Source: an uncultured Lachnospiraceae bacterium
GTDB taxonomy: Bacteria; Bacillota; Clostridia; Lachnospirales; Lachnospiraceae
Assembly (NCBI GenBank): GCA_910577015.1
Contig: CAJTKU010000004.1
Location: forward strand, 186,001 to 250,000
Direction of reading: 5' to 3'
Length of the DNA stretch: 64,000 nucleotides
Shown piece by piece: positions 8,726 to 16,838 of this stretch. The position numbers and the translations under genes were made by a program. Within the stretch, counting starts at the first letter, position 1. Every line of letters begins with the position of its first letter. The notes beneath the pieces are model-generated. The model was not told the origin of the DNA. It saw only the letters and a program-made list of their open reading frames with translations, and made no database searches.

Positions 8726-9877
8726 GTGGCAAAAAGAAGAAAAGGGCAAGCACAATCTGAATATTTCTTCGATTACAGTCTGCTTTTTATTGTATTGTTT
8801 TTACTGGGATTCGGACTGGTGATGCTGTACTCCACCAGTTCCTATGAGGCGGCGCAGAATTACGGCAGTTCTACCTTCTTTCTGGAAAAACAGTTGAAGG
8901 CAACCATCCTCGGGCTGGTGGGCATGATGGTAGTGGCCAATATTCCCTATCATTTTTGGGAAAAGTTTTATCTGTTGGGATATGTGATTTCCGTTATCCT
9001 GCTTTTACTGATAATTCCGTTCGGGCACAGGTCGGGCGGCGCAAAAAGATGGTTCCGTATCGGGGGGCTTTCCATACAGCCTTCGGAAATCGCCAAGCTT
9101 TGCATGATTCTGTTTCTGGCAGTCATGATTTGCAAGATGGGCAAGAGCATACGAAGCGCAAAAGGTTTTCTGGCTTTGATGGCGATGCCGCTCCCCATTG
9201 TCCTTATGGTATGGAAGATTACTTCCAACTTAAGTTCGGCAATCATTATCATGGGTATTGCGCTTCTGATGGTGTTTGTGGCAAGTCCCGATTATAAAAA
9301 GTTTATTATCATGGGGGCGGCAGGCATCGCCGGCGCAGCCCTGATTGTGTTTATCATTGTAAATATCGCAAATGCCGACGGGTTAAACTACCGCGGCGAG
9401 CGTATCCTTGCATGGTTGAATCCGGAGGCCTTTATCAGTGATACGGGATACCAGACCCTTCAGGCGCTGTATGCCATCGGTTCAGGCGGCATCTGGGGCA
9501 AAGGGCTGGGGCAGAGCATGCAGAAGCTTGGTTTTATTCCCGAGGCGCAGAACGATATGATTTTCTCCATTATCTGTGAAGAATTGGGGCTGTTTGGCGC
9601 AGTCGCCATCATCATGATGTTTTTGATGCTGATATGGAGGCTGATGGTGATTGCCAACAATGCACCTGATTTGTTCGGGGCGCTTTTGGTGGTGGGCGTT
9701 ATGGGCCATATGGCAATACAGGTTATCCTGAACATTGCCGTTGTCACCAACACAATTCCCAATACCGGAATATCCCTGCCGTTTATCAGTTACGGAGGCA
9801 CGGCCGTTTTGTTCCAGCTTGCGGAAATCGGGCTTGTGCTTAATGTGGCAAAACGCATTCAGCTAAAAGAAGTGTAG
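8726..9877 (+). CDS. ftsW: Lipid II polymerase FtsW (SEDS family)
   Basis: 383 residues with about ten membrane spans; GTG start behind GAAGGAG. SEDS glycosyltransferases polymerise lipid II with a partner class B PBP. Family marks are LFLLGFGLVMLYSTS near residue 30, the RWFRIGGLSIQPSEIAKL signature (about 108), and the C-terminal NTGISLPFISYGGTA. The position in the dcw cluster next to two PBP genes supports FtsW; SpoVE, the sporulation SEDS paralogue, cannot be excluded by sequence. In many relatives murG follows here, but in this window murA follows. Confidence 0.94.
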   Translation: MAKRRKGQAQSEYFFDYSLLFIVLFLLGFGLVMLYSTSSYEAAQNYGSSTFFLEKQLKATILGLVGMMVVANIPYHFWEKFYLLGYVISVILLLLIIPFGHRSGGAKRWFRIGGLSIQPSEIAKLCMILFLAVMICKMGKSIRSAKGFLALMAMPLPIVLMVWKITSNLSSAIIIMGIALLMVFVASPDYKKFIIMGAAGIAGAALIVFIIVNIANADGLNYRGERILAWLNPEAFISDTGYQTLQALYAIGSGGIWGKGLGQSMQKLGFIPEAQNDMIFSIICEELGLFGAVAIIMMFLMLIWRLMVIANNAPDLFGALLVVGVMGHMAIQVILNIAVVTNTIPNTGISLPFISYGGTAVLFQLAEIGLVLNVAKRIQLKEV

Positions 9878-9933
9878 GCAGAACATCTTTATCCGCTTTG
9901 AATATGATAAGGTATAATATGTCATAAAGGCGG

Positions 9934-11208
9934 ATGAGCAGTTTGGAATCTATCTATATTCACGGCGGAATAGCCCTGCAGGGGCAGGTCAGAATACAGG
10001 GTTCTAAAAATGCAGTACTGCCGGTTCTGGCGGCAACCTTGCTGACAGAAGGCACCAGTATTATCGGGAATTGTCCCAGACTGACGGATGTTTTTTACAT
10101 GCAGACGCTTTTGGAAAGCCTGGGGTGTCAGACAGCCTGGGAAGAAGGAAAATTGAAAATAAACGCAAAGAAAGCAGGAGAAATCCATGCACTGAGCGAG
10201 ATGCCTGCAGAGGCGGTAAAAGGTATGCGCTCTTCCATTATACTTCTGGGCGCCCTGCTTGGCAGAACACATGAAGTCAGGATTGAGTATCCGGGCGGCT
10301 GTGTAATCGGAGAACGTCCCATAGATTTGCATCTGGCGGCGTTAAAGAAAATGAATGTGGAATTTGAAGAAAAGTCTTTTGGATTGTATGCCTGCACCGA
10401 AGGCCTTTGCGGGGCGGAAATCACATTGCCGCTTCCCAGTGTAGGAGCAACCGAAAACCTTCTTCTGGCAGCGGTTAAGGCAAATGGGACGACCATTATC
10501 CGGGGAGCTGCCAGGGAACCTGAGATAAAAACCCTTTGTGATTTTCTGTCTTGCTGTGGCGCGGATATTACAGGCGCCGGAAGCGCCACCATTATCATAA
10601 GGGGAGTGGAGCATCTTGCAGGCGTAGAATTTGAGATACCTGGGGACAGGATTGTGGCAGGCACGTATTTATGCGCCTGTATGGCGGCAGGCGGGGAAGT
10701 GCTTTTACAGGAGGCTCCCGTTATGCAGATGCAGTCCGTTCTGGAGACTGCCATGAAAATGGGAGTTTCCTGCCAGACAACACAGGAGGGGCTTTATGTG
10801 CAGGTGCATGAAAAACTGCAGTCGCCCCGCAAACTGGTGACAGAGCCTTATCCGGGCTTTCCCACGGATATGCAGTCGCTTTTCCTGACCGTGTCCGCGC
10901 TGGCAAAGGGAAGCTGCCTGATAGAAGAAACCATTTTTGAAAATCGCTTCCATACGGTTCCGTGCCTGCGGGACATGGGAGCAGATATCGTACAGACGGA
11001 TGCAAGACATGTCCTGGTGGAAGGCGTGGAAGAGCTGCAGGGAACCCGTGTCACGGCACAGGAACTTCGCGGCGGCGCCGCACTGGTGGTTGCGGGGGCG
11101 GCGGCAAAAGGGGAAACCATTGTGGATGGATGCCATTTTATTGAGCGTGGCTATGAAAATATCTGCAGGGATTTAAGAGAGTTAGGAGTGCGAATATACG
11201 GTGTATAA
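9934..11208 (+). CDS. murA: UDP-N-acetylglucosamine 1-carboxyvinyltransferase
   Basis: 424 residues, typical for MurA, the cytoplasmic enzyme that moves enolpyruvate from PEP to UDP-GlcNAc, the first committed step of peptidoglycan synthesis. It shows the duplicated EPSP-synthase fold, the N-terminal GSKNAVLP with the conserved Lys, and the active-site loop YPGGCVIGERP with C123, matching the Cys115 that fosfomycin alkylates in E. coli. The late FPTDMQ, FENRF and RGGAALVVAGAAA segments are also usual. The stop overlaps the ftsQ start by 8 bases. A TATAAT at 9913-9918 could belong to an internal promoter, but no good -35 is seen. Confidence 0.96.
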   Translation: MSSLESIYIHGGIALQGQVRIQGSKNAVLPVLAATLLTEGTSIIGNCPRLTDVFYMQTLLESLGCQTAWEEGKLKINAKKAGEIHALSEMPAEAVKGMRSSIILLGALLGRTHEVRIEYPGGCVIGERPIDLHLAALKKMNVEFEEKSFGLYACTEGLCGAEITLPLPSVGATENLLLAAVKANGTTIIRGAAREPEIKTLCDFLSCCGADITGAGSATIIIRGVEHLAGVEFEIPGDRIVAGTYLCACMAAGGEVLLQEAPVMQMQSVLETAMKMGVSCQTTQEGLYVQVHEKLQSPRKLVTEPYPGFPTDMQSLFLTVSALAKGSCLIEETIFENRFHTVPCLRDMGADIVQTDARHVLVEGVEELQGTRVTAQELRGGAALVVAGAAAKGETIVDGCHFIERGYENICRDLRELGVRIYGV

Positions 11209-11947
11209 GGCTACGAGGAACAGGAAGAAAGGCAGAAAGAGAATAGTAATCCTTCTTTTGCTTGCGGTGACGGCGCTTGCCCTGGGAGGCATCTACTATT
11301 TTTTGCAGACGCGGACCATACGGACGGTTTACGTGGAAGGCAATATGCATTACACGAAAGAGGAGATTCAGGATATGGTAATGGAAGGCCCGCTGGGCGG
11401 TAATTCCCTTTACCTGTCCTTGATTTATAAGGACAAGCAGATTACGGATATTCCTTTTATTGCCTCCATGAATGTGCAGGTGCTATCGCCGGATACGGTT
11501 AAAATTGTCGTATATGAAAAATCACTGGCAGGATATGTGGAATATCTGGACAGGTATATGTATTTTGACAAGGAAGGCATTGTTGTCGAGAGTTCTTCCA
11601 TAAAGACAGCAGGAATACCGCAGATAACAGGTCTTAATTTTGACCATGTGGTGTTGAATGAGCCGCTGCCGGTAGAAAATTCCGATATCTTTTACAAGAT
11701 ATTGACTGTCACAAAGACATTGATGAAGTACACCCTGTCGGCCGACCGCATATACTTCGGCTCCCAAAATTCCATGACGCTCTATTTCGGGGAAATCAGG
11801 GTGGTCTTCGGAACGGAGGAGCTTCTTGACGAGAAAATCATGCTGTTAAAAAGCCTGCTCCCGGAACTGGAGGGGAAGAAAGGAACCTTAAATCTGCAGA
11901 ATTATGACGGGAGTACGGGTTCAATACCTTTTAAACCGGACTCATAA
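11201..11947 (+). CDS. ftsQ: Cell division protein FtsQ/DivIB
   Basis: 248 residues starting at GTG 11201, which overlaps the murA stop; TAGGAG lies upstream. A basic N-terminus (KATRNRKKGRKR), one membrane span (about 15-34) and an external POTRA domain (IRTVYVEGNMHYTKEEIQDMV) are followed by the beta domain. This is the layout of FtsQ/DivIB, which scaffolds FtsL-DivIC and the septal synthases. Position between murA and ftsZ is conserved in many Firmicutes. Confidence 0.92.
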   Translation: MYKATRNRKKGRKRIVILLLLAVTALALGGIYYFLQTRTIRTVYVEGNMHYTKEEIQDMVMEGPLGGNSLYLSLIYKDKQITDIPFIASMNVQVLSPDTVKIVVYEKSLAGYVEYLDRYMYFDKEGIVVESSSIKTAGIPQITGLNFDHVVLNEPLPVENSDIFYKILTVTKTLMKYTLSADRIYFGSQNSMTLYFGEIRVVFGTEELLDEKIMLLKSLLPELEGKKGTLNLQNYDGSTGSIPFKPDS

Positions 11948-11980
11948 AGCAAAAACCTTTGAAGAATTGTAAAAAATGTG

Positions 11981-12009
11981 TTGATTAATTATCAAAATAA
12001 TTATATGAT
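11981..12009 (+). promoter_or_regulatory. sigma-A-type promoter of ftsZ
   Basis: TTGATT at 11981-11986 and TATGAT at 12004-12009 with a 17-base spacer in the AT-rich gap between ftsQ and ftsZ. It would give ftsZ its own transcript, about 35-40 bases before the start codon. Confidence 0.72.
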
Positions 12010-12050
12010 AGTCTATATGGATTTTATTTGGAAATAAGGAGGAAATACCT

Positions 12051-13247
12051 TTGCTGGAGATTAAGACGAATGACGCTGAATCTGCTGCCAAAATCATCGT
12101 GGTCGGTGTTGGCGGAGCAGGTAACAACGCTGTAAATAGAATGGTAGATGAAAGTATTGACGGAGTAGACTTTATCGGGGTTAACACGGATAAGCAGGCG
12201 TTACAGCTCTGCAAAGCGCCGAAACTCTTACAGATAGGGGAAAAGCTCACCAAAGGGCTGGGGGCGGGAGCCAAGCCGGAAATCGGACAGAAAGCTGCCG
12301 AAGAAAGCGCTGAGGAAATTGAAACCGCTTTAAAGGGAGCCGACATGGTGTTTGTAACCTGTGGCATGGGCGGCGGAACCGGAACAGGCGCAGCGCCTGT
12401 TGTGGCTAAGATTGCAAAGGACATGGGGATTCTTACGGTCGGCGTTGTGACGAAGCCTTTTCGTTTTGAAGCGAAAGCCCGTATGACGAATGCCTTGAGC
12501 GGTATCGAGAATATCAAGGGCAACGTGGACACGCTTATTGTCATTCCCAATGACAAGCTTCTTGAGATTGTGGACAAGCGTACTACCATGCCTGAAGCAT
12601 TGAAGAAAGCGGATGAAGTATTGCAGCAGGCAGTGCAGGGTATTACCGATTTGATTAATGTGCCGGCAGTCATCAATCTGGATTTTGCGGATGTGCAGAC
12701 TGTCATGAAAGATAAAGGGGTTGCCCATATCGGCATTGGCGTCGGCAAGGGTGACGACAAGGCCCTGGAAGCAGTCAAGATGGCGGTGGAAAGTCCTTTG
12801 CTGGAAACTACCATTACAGGCGCGTCCCATGTCATCATCAATGTGTCGGGTGATATCACCTTAAATGACGCGTCCGAAGCATCTGATTACGTAAGGGAAC
12901 TGACAGGGGATGATGTAAATGTTATCTTCGGCGCCATGTATGATGCAGGACAGCCTGATACCTGTACCATTACCGTTATTGCTACAGGCTTAGAGTCTGC
13001 GCCTGCCAAGAGCCCTTTGGGAAGCAAGCCGGGCTTTGGTACATATCCGGGTTCCAACCGTTTTATGCAGCCGACTTCGTATCAGTCAGGAATGGAGGAC
13101 GGCAGCTGGAAGAAAGGCGGAAAGGAGCAGGTAAGACCCATGGGCAAGCCGGTGTTAAACGGCATCACGAAACCGACGGACCTTCGTTCTTCCGTGGAGG
13201 AAAAGTCCTTAAAAATCCCCGATTTCCTGCAGCGGGGCAACAAATAA
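12051..13247 (+). CDS. ftsZ: Cell division GTPase FtsZ
   Basis: 398 residues starting at TTG 12051 behind AAGGAGG. FtsZ is the tubulin-like GTPase that forms the Z-ring. The Rossmann glycines GVGGAGNNAVNRM, the tubulin signature G107-GGTGTGAAP, the NVDTLIVIPND strand and the T7 loop (NLDFADVQTVM) are all present. After the core comes a flexible linker and the C-terminal peptide with KIPDFLQ, which binds partners such as FtsA, SepF or EzrA. The gene ends the dcw block, with its own promoter and a strong terminator. Confidence 0.98.
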   Translation: MLEIKTNDAESAAKIIVVGVGGAGNNAVNRMVDESIDGVDFIGVNTDKQALQLCKAPKLLQIGEKLTKGLGAGAKPEIGQKAAEESAEEIETALKGADMVFVTCGMGGGTGTGAAPVVAKIAKDMGILTVGVVTKPFRFEAKARMTNALSGIENIKGNVDTLIVIPNDKLLEIVDKRTTMPEALKKADEVLQQAVQGITDLINVPAVINLDFADVQTVMKDKGVAHIGIGVGKGDDKALEAVKMAVESPLLETTITGASHVIINVSGDITLNDASEASDYVRELTGDDVNVIFGAMYDAGQPDTCTITVIATGLESAPAKSPLGSKPGFGTYPGSNRFMQPTSYQSGMEDGSWKKGGKEQVRPMGKPVLNGITKPTDLRSSVEEKSLKIPDFLQRGNK

Positions 13248-13256
13248 CAACGAGCA

Positions 13257-13287
13257 GAAAAGACAGTCATCCGGCTGTCTTTTTTTT
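13257..13287 (+). terminator. Terminator after ftsZ
   Basis: Stem AGACAGTC/GGCTGTCT (one G-U pair) with a 4-base loop and at least seven T, starting about 10 bases after the ftsZ stop. Confidence 0.9.
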
Positions 13288-13300
13288 GTGCGTGATGCAA

Positions 13301-13375
13301 TGTCGAATTATGCTAAAAATAAAGCGCATCTTCACATCAAATACGACAAATTCTTTGGATACATGCCTTTATAAT
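13301..13375 (+). promoter_or_regulatory. spoIIG-type promoter with two Spo0A boxes
   Basis: A perfect Spo0A box TGTCGAA lies at 13301-13307 and an inverted near-match (TACGACA, i.e. TGTCGTA) at 13342-13348. TATAAT is at 13370-13375, with no good -35 at 17 bases. Taking the start near 13382, the boxes fall around -80 and -37, much like the two 0A sites of the B. subtilis spoIIG promoter, which works with an unusually long spacer. This suggests direct activation of spoIIGA-sigE by phosphorylated Spo0A at sporulation onset. Confidence 0.72.
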
Positions 13376-13426
13376 GATTATCAGGCGGTTGAGAATTCCG
13401 CAATAACAGGAAAGGAGAGGAGGTCT

Positions 13427-14236
13427 TTGTATTATGAGGTTTACATAGACAGCCTGTTTCTGCTGAATTTTACCATGAACCTTTACCTGCTCTTGTTAAT
13501 CAATAAAAGCCTGAATTGCACTGCCACGCGAATAAGGCTTTTTGCAGGCGCTTTCTTAGGGGGATTGGGATATTGTCTGATGTTTTTTCTGCCTTTTGGA
13601 GGTGCGGTGGCAAAGACGTTGTTTACGGCAGTCTTTGTCAACGGCGGGATTTTATTATGGGTTTACAGACCGGATTCCATAAAGGCGGCTTTCAAAATAC
13701 TGGAGACAATGATTGGCTGCTCTTTTCTGATGGGAGGAGGATTTTTACTGCTGACAAACCATGTAAAACCTTTTCGGGAACATGCCATGTCCGTAACAGG
13801 CATGCTGGCTTTCGGGGGTGTTTTCGCGGTTGCTTTTTCCTGGTATATGGAAAGAAAGAAAAGGGAAGGGAGCAGACTTTGCAAAGCAATCCTGCAGGGA
13901 AGCAACGGCCGCAGGATGACGGTACAGGGAATTGTGGATACGGGAAATTCTCTGAGAGAGCCTATCAGCAGGAAACCTGTTTCCGTACTGGAAAAAGAGG
14001 TATTTGACGGCCTGTATGAAGAGGGAAACGAGCCGGAAGGCTTTCGGGCCATTCCCTACCGGAGCGTTGGATGTGAACGGGGAATTATGAAGGGATATCA
14101 GATTCCTGAAATGACAATCGAACAGGGAGGAATCAAAAAAGTGTGCCGGAACGTATATGTAGCAGTCAGCGAAAAAGAAATTTCTTCAACAAAAAGCTAT
14201 CAGATGCTGATACATCCGGAGTTATTGGAAAAATAG
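13427..14236 (+). CDS. spoIIGA: Sigma-E processing peptidase SpoIIGA
   Basis: 269 residues from TTG 13427, preceded by GGAGAGGAGG, reading LYYEVYIDSLFLLNF, the usual N-terminus of this family. An upstream in-frame ATG at 13286 lies in the ftsZ terminator and is not credible. Five hydrophobic segments in the first 140 residues form the membrane domain; the C-terminal cytoplasmic half carries the aspartyl-protease motif GIVD171TGNSLREP. SpoIIGA sits in the sporulation septum and cleaves pro-sigma-E in the mother cell after a signal from the forespore. The next gene, 26 bases on, encodes its substrate. Confidence 0.95.
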   Translation: MYYEVYIDSLFLLNFTMNLYLLLLINKSLNCTATRIRLFAGAFLGGLGYCLMFFLPFGGAVAKTLFTAVFVNGGILLWVYRPDSIKAAFKILETMIGCSFLMGGGFLLLTNHVKPFREHAMSVTGMLAFGGVFAVAFSWYMERKKREGSRLCKAILQGSNGRRMTVQGIVDTGNSLREPISRKPVSVLEKEVFDGLYEEGNEPEGFRAIPYRSVGCERGIMKGYQIPEMTIEQGGIKKVCRNVYVAVSEKEISSTKSYQMLIHPELLEK

Positions 14237-14262
14237 AAAAATACAAAACAGGAGGTTTCATT

Positions 14263-15018
14263 ATGATATTAAAAGTTGCCATGCCGGGCAGAATCCAATT
14301 TAAGATGATACAGAGGGAGAACGGACTGTTCAGGCTTTATCAGGGACTTAGCTCCAGACAGGGGGATGTCCATTATATCGGGGGTACGGAAGTCCTTCCG
14401 CCGCCGTTGGAATCAGAAAGGGAAAATGAAGTCATCAGTGATTTGGGAACCGAATATGAGGATGCAGCCAAATCCATTCTGATTGAACATAATCTGAGGC
14501 TGGTGGTGTACATAGCAAAGAAATTTGACAATACCGGTGTAGGAGTGGAGGATTTGATATCCATCGGGACAATCGGACTCATCAAATCCATCAATACCTT
14601 TAATCCACAAAAAAACATCAAGCTTGCCACGTATGCGTCCAGATGCATTGAAAATGAAATATTGATGTACCTGAGAAGAAATAACAAGACGCGGATGGAA
14701 GTATCCATTGATGAGCCGTTAAATGTGGACTGGGACGGAAACGAGCTGCTTTTGTCCGATATTTTGGGAACGGATGAAGACGTCATCTACCGGGATATAG
14801 AGACAGAAGTAGAGAAGAAACTGTTAAAAAAGGCCATTGATAAACTTTCTGAAAGGGAAAGAACCATTATCAATTTAAGATTCGGTTTAAATACGCCGGA
14901 CGGGCAGGAACTGACCCAGAAAGAAGTGGCCTCGCTTCTGGGCATTTCCCAGTCCTATATCTCCAGGCTGGAAAAGAAAATTATGAAACAGCTCAAAAGG
15001 GAAATTGAACGGCAATGA
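14263..15018 (+). CDS. sigE: RNA polymerase sporulation factor sigma-E
   Basis: 251 residues from ATG 14263 behind AGGAGG; a longer frame starting inside spoIIGA is rejected for lack of homology. An N-terminal pro-sequence of about 30 residues precedes YIGGTEVLPPPL, the site region cut by SpoIIGA in pro-sigma-E. Region 2 (IEHNLRLVVYIAKKF, DLISIGTIGLIKSINTF, ATYASRCIENEILMYLR) and region 4 (LTQKEVASLLGISQSYISRLEKK) are intact. Sigma-E directs early mother-cell transcription. It forms an operon with spoIIGA. Confidence 0.97.
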   Translation: MILKVAMPGRIQFKMIQRENGLFRLYQGLSSRQGDVHYIGGTEVLPPPLESERENEVISDLGTEYEDAAKSILIEHNLRLVVYIAKKFDNTGVGVEDLISIGTIGLIKSINTFNPQKNIKLATYASRCIENEILMYLRRNNKTRMEVSIDEPLNVDWDGNELLLSDILGTDEDVIYRDIETEVEKKLLKKAIDKLSERERTIINLRFGLNTPDGQELTQKEVASLLGISQSYISRLEKKIMKQLKREIERQ

Positions 15019-15043
15019 CAGGACAGGATAAATATGGTACAAT
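15015..15043 (+). promoter_or_regulatory. Possible promoter for the gene at 15082
   Basis: ATGACA at 15015-15020 (over the sigE stop) and TACAAT at 15038-15043, with a 17-base spacer and a TGG just before the -10 (extended -10). It would serve the small gene between sigE and sigG. Confidence 0.45.
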
Positions 15044-15081
15044 GTTGGAGCAGATAAAAAACGAAAGCAGGCGGAATGCAG

Positions 15082-15354
15082 ATGATAGACAGAAATGACA
15101 TTTTATCCATCGAATACCTGAAAAAAACAGAATACACGGGAAGCTGCAAGGATATGCGCTACAGGATGGAAAAGACGGAGAAAGAAGAAGGGGCCAGGCT
15201 GCTTGTGACAGTCTGGCCGGAACCTTTTAATTATTTTAATACCCCTGAAAACGAAAAACGCCGTGAAGAATTTGATTTTTCCGAGGACGGTATCATGGAT
15301 GCCGTTGCCTGGATGAACGACCGCTTATTTGAATGGAATCAGGCGGTCAGGTAA
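15082..15354 (+). CDS. Small protein of unknown function
   Basis: 90 residues, acidic with many charged and aromatic residues (for example VTVWPEPFNYFNTPENEKR). No signal peptide, membrane span or recognised motif. GGCGG at 15070-15074 is well spaced for ATG 15082; the ATG at 15076 is too close to it. It follows sigE and its last 16 bases overlap the end of sigG on the other strand, so the two genes converge tail to tail. A sporulation link is suggested only by location. Confidence 0.75.
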   Translation: MIDRNDILSIEYLKKTEYTGSCKDMRYRMEKTEKEEGARLLVTVWPEPFNYFNTPENEKRREEFDFSEDGIMDAVAWMNDRLFEWNQAVR

Positions 15355-16118
15355 TTGCGCATGGTACGGAGGGCGTTCTTTTCCAGACGGGAGACCTGCG
15401 CCTGGGATATGCCAATCATATCGGCGACTTCCATCTGGGTCTTTCCGGAGAAAAAGCGGAGGGAAATGATTTCCCTTTCCCGTTCATTCAAACGTTTCAT
15501 GGCCTCACTGAGGGAGAGATGTTCCACCCAGGTCTCTTCCTTATTTTTTTTGTCGCTGATTTGGTCCATGACGTACAGGGTATCCCCGCCGTCGGTATAA
15601 ACCGGCTCATACAGGCTCATGGGATTCTGGATGGCGTCAAGGGCATACGTAATGTCTTCTTTGGAAATACCGATTTCAGAAGCAATTTCTTCGATGGAAG
15701 GCTCTTTTAAATTTTTCTTGATGAGGGCTTCTTTGGCATAGATGGCCTTGTAGGCGGTATCTTTTAAAGAACGTGAGACACGGATGGAATTGTTGTCCCT
15801 GAGAAAACGCCGGATTTCCCCGATAATCATGGGTACGGCATAGGTGGAGAACTTTACGTTCAGGGAGGAATCAAAGTTGTCAATGGCTTTTATCAGACCG
15901 ATGCAGCCGATTTGAAATAAATCGTCCACATTTTCGTTGCTTGAGGAAAACCGTTTGATGACGCTGAGTACCAAACGCAGGTTTCCTTCGATGTACTGTT
16001 CGCGCGCTTCCCTGTCCCCGTTTGCAATCCGCATGAACAGGGCGTCTTTTTCAGCGGGCTTTAACAGGGGAAGTTTGGATGTATTTACACCGCAGATTTC
16101 TACTTTTCCTTGTGCCAT
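15339..16118 (-). CDS. sigG: RNA polymerase sporulation factor sigma-G
   Basis: 259 residues. The N-terminus KVEICGVNTSKLPLL is diagnostic for sigma-G and separates it from sigma-F. Region 2 (NLRLVLSVIKRF, DDLFQIGCIGLIKAIDNF, FSTYAVPMIIGEIRRFLRD) and region 4 (KTQMEVADMIGISQAQVSRLEK) are complete. Sigma-G drives late forespore genes after engulfment. In B. subtilis and many clostridia spoIIGA, sigE and sigG point the same way; here sigG is inverted and converges with the small gene at 15082. The start ATG follows GGAGG. A forespore promoter was looked for but could not be confirmed. Confidence 0.96.
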   Translation of the reverse strand: MAQGKVEICGVNTSKLPLLKPAEKDALFMRIANGDREAREQYIEGNLRLVLSVIKRFSSSNENVDDLFQIGCIGLIKAIDNFDSSLNVKFSTYAVPMIIGEIRRFLRDNNSIRVSRSLKDTAYKAIYAKEALIKKNLKEPSIEEIASEIGISKEDITYALDAIQNPMSLYEPVYTDGGDTLYVMDQISDKKNKEETWVEHLSLSEAMKRLNEREREIISLRFFSGKTQMEVADMIGISQAQVSRLEKNALRTMRNYLTA

Positions 16119-16303
16119 AATGTGTGCCTCCGTTATATGTCAATATGTTTTTTTCTTTATCCGCGGGGTGTATTTGGTTTTTGTCTTTTGGTCTGTAATA
16201 GTATGCGCCAAAGAAAAATGCTTTATGCAGTCAGTTTCTTAAGAGTGTCAATTTGGAAAATTCTGCATATACTGTAGAAAGGAAAAAGAAGGCGGCTGAC
16301 CGT

Positions 16304-16540
16304 ATGCTTTTTTCAGAATTTAAGTGCAAAGAAGTTATCAATTTAAGGGATTGCAAACAGCTTGGAAAAGTAGGGGATTTGGAGTTTGACGAGAGGAACG
16401 GCTGTATCCACAAAATTTTGATACCGCGTGGAAACAAGTGGGAGAGCTTTTTCAAGTGCCAGGACGACTACGTCATTCCTTTCCGGGATATCAAGCAGAT
16501 TGGACCGGATATTATATTGGTGGATATCTGCACCGATTGA
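16304..16540 (+). CDS. YlmC/YmxH-family sporulation protein (PRC-barrel)
   Basis: 78 residues from ATG 16304 (site AAGGCGG). The sequence LFSEFKCKEVINLRDCKQLGKVGDLEFD followed by an IPRG segment and DIKQIGPDIILVD is the PRC-barrel pattern of YlmC/YmxH proteins, found near sporulation and division genes in Firmicutes. The molecular role is unknown. It diverges from sigG. An upstream TTG at 16253 gives a longer frame without homology. The 183-bp palindrome starts 20 bases after its stop. Confidence 0.85.
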   Translation: MLFSEFKCKEVINLRDCKQLGKVGDLEFDERNGCIHKILIPRGNKWESFFKCQDDYVIPFRDIKQIGPDIILVDICTD

Positions 16541-16559
16541 TTGTTTTTACACGGAAATT

Positions 16560-16742
16560 TTTCCACATTTTACACGGCGCCAGCCCCGGCAGGCATTTGT
16601 TCCAACGGGACGCGCTCTCGCTCGGGTAAAAACGCAGTGGTACATAAGAGGTTGAAATACAACCTCTAAGTACCAGCGTTTTTACACGGTCCCTTATGGA
16701 ATCAAATGCCTGCCGGGGCTGGCGCCGTGTAAAATGTGGAAA
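16560..16742. repeat. 183-bp palindromic element (candidate MITE or structured RNA)
   Basis: The outer arms 16560-16599 and 16703-16742 are perfectly complementary over 40 bp. An imperfect stretch (16601-16611 with 16689-16700) continues inward, then an inner hairpin follows: 16626-16635 with 16676-16685, 16638-16643 with 16670-16675, and 16647-16654 with 16660-16667 around the loop AAATA. The whole unit folds into one long hairpin with GC-rich outer arms. It fills most of the 298-base gap between the ylmC/ymxH gene and nrdR. No T-run follows it. Open frames across it on both strands are by-products of the palindrome. It resembles a miniature inverted-repeat element; copy number elsewhere is unknown. 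Confidence 0.8.
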
Positions 16743-16759
16743 CTTAACGTCGAAAAAAG

Positions 16760-16788
16760 TTGACATAATTTTATGAATGCCATATAAT
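16760..16788 (+). promoter_or_regulatory. Consensus sigma-A promoter of nrdR
   Basis: TTGACA (16760-16765), a 17-base spacer and TATAAT (16783-16788), a full match to consensus, lying 18 bases beyond the palindromic element. Confidence 0.9.
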
Positions 16789-16838
16789 AGACGAAAGGGG
16801 CAGGAATTTTATGCCGGAGAGTACAGGGGGTAGCGAAT

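Noticed and set aside
11942..12859. 305-residue open frame antisense to ftsZ
   Set aside because: Lies wholly opposite a well-conserved gene, has no ribosome site or recognisable motif; a by-product of codon bias.
13286..13426. 47-residue N-terminal extension of SpoIIGA
   Set aside because: It begins in the ftsZ terminator, crosses the Spo0A-type promoter, and the TTG at 13427 has a much better ribosome site and family match.
16119..16260. sigma-F/sigma-G-type promoter in front of sigG
   Set aside because: Only loose matches (GGATA and CATATAA on the minus strand) with uncertain spacing; not strong enough to annotate.
16428..16766. Open frames on both strands across the 183-bp palindrome
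   Set aside because: The plus and minus frames share the same peptide (FTRRQPRQAF) because the DNA is palindromic; no coding evidence.
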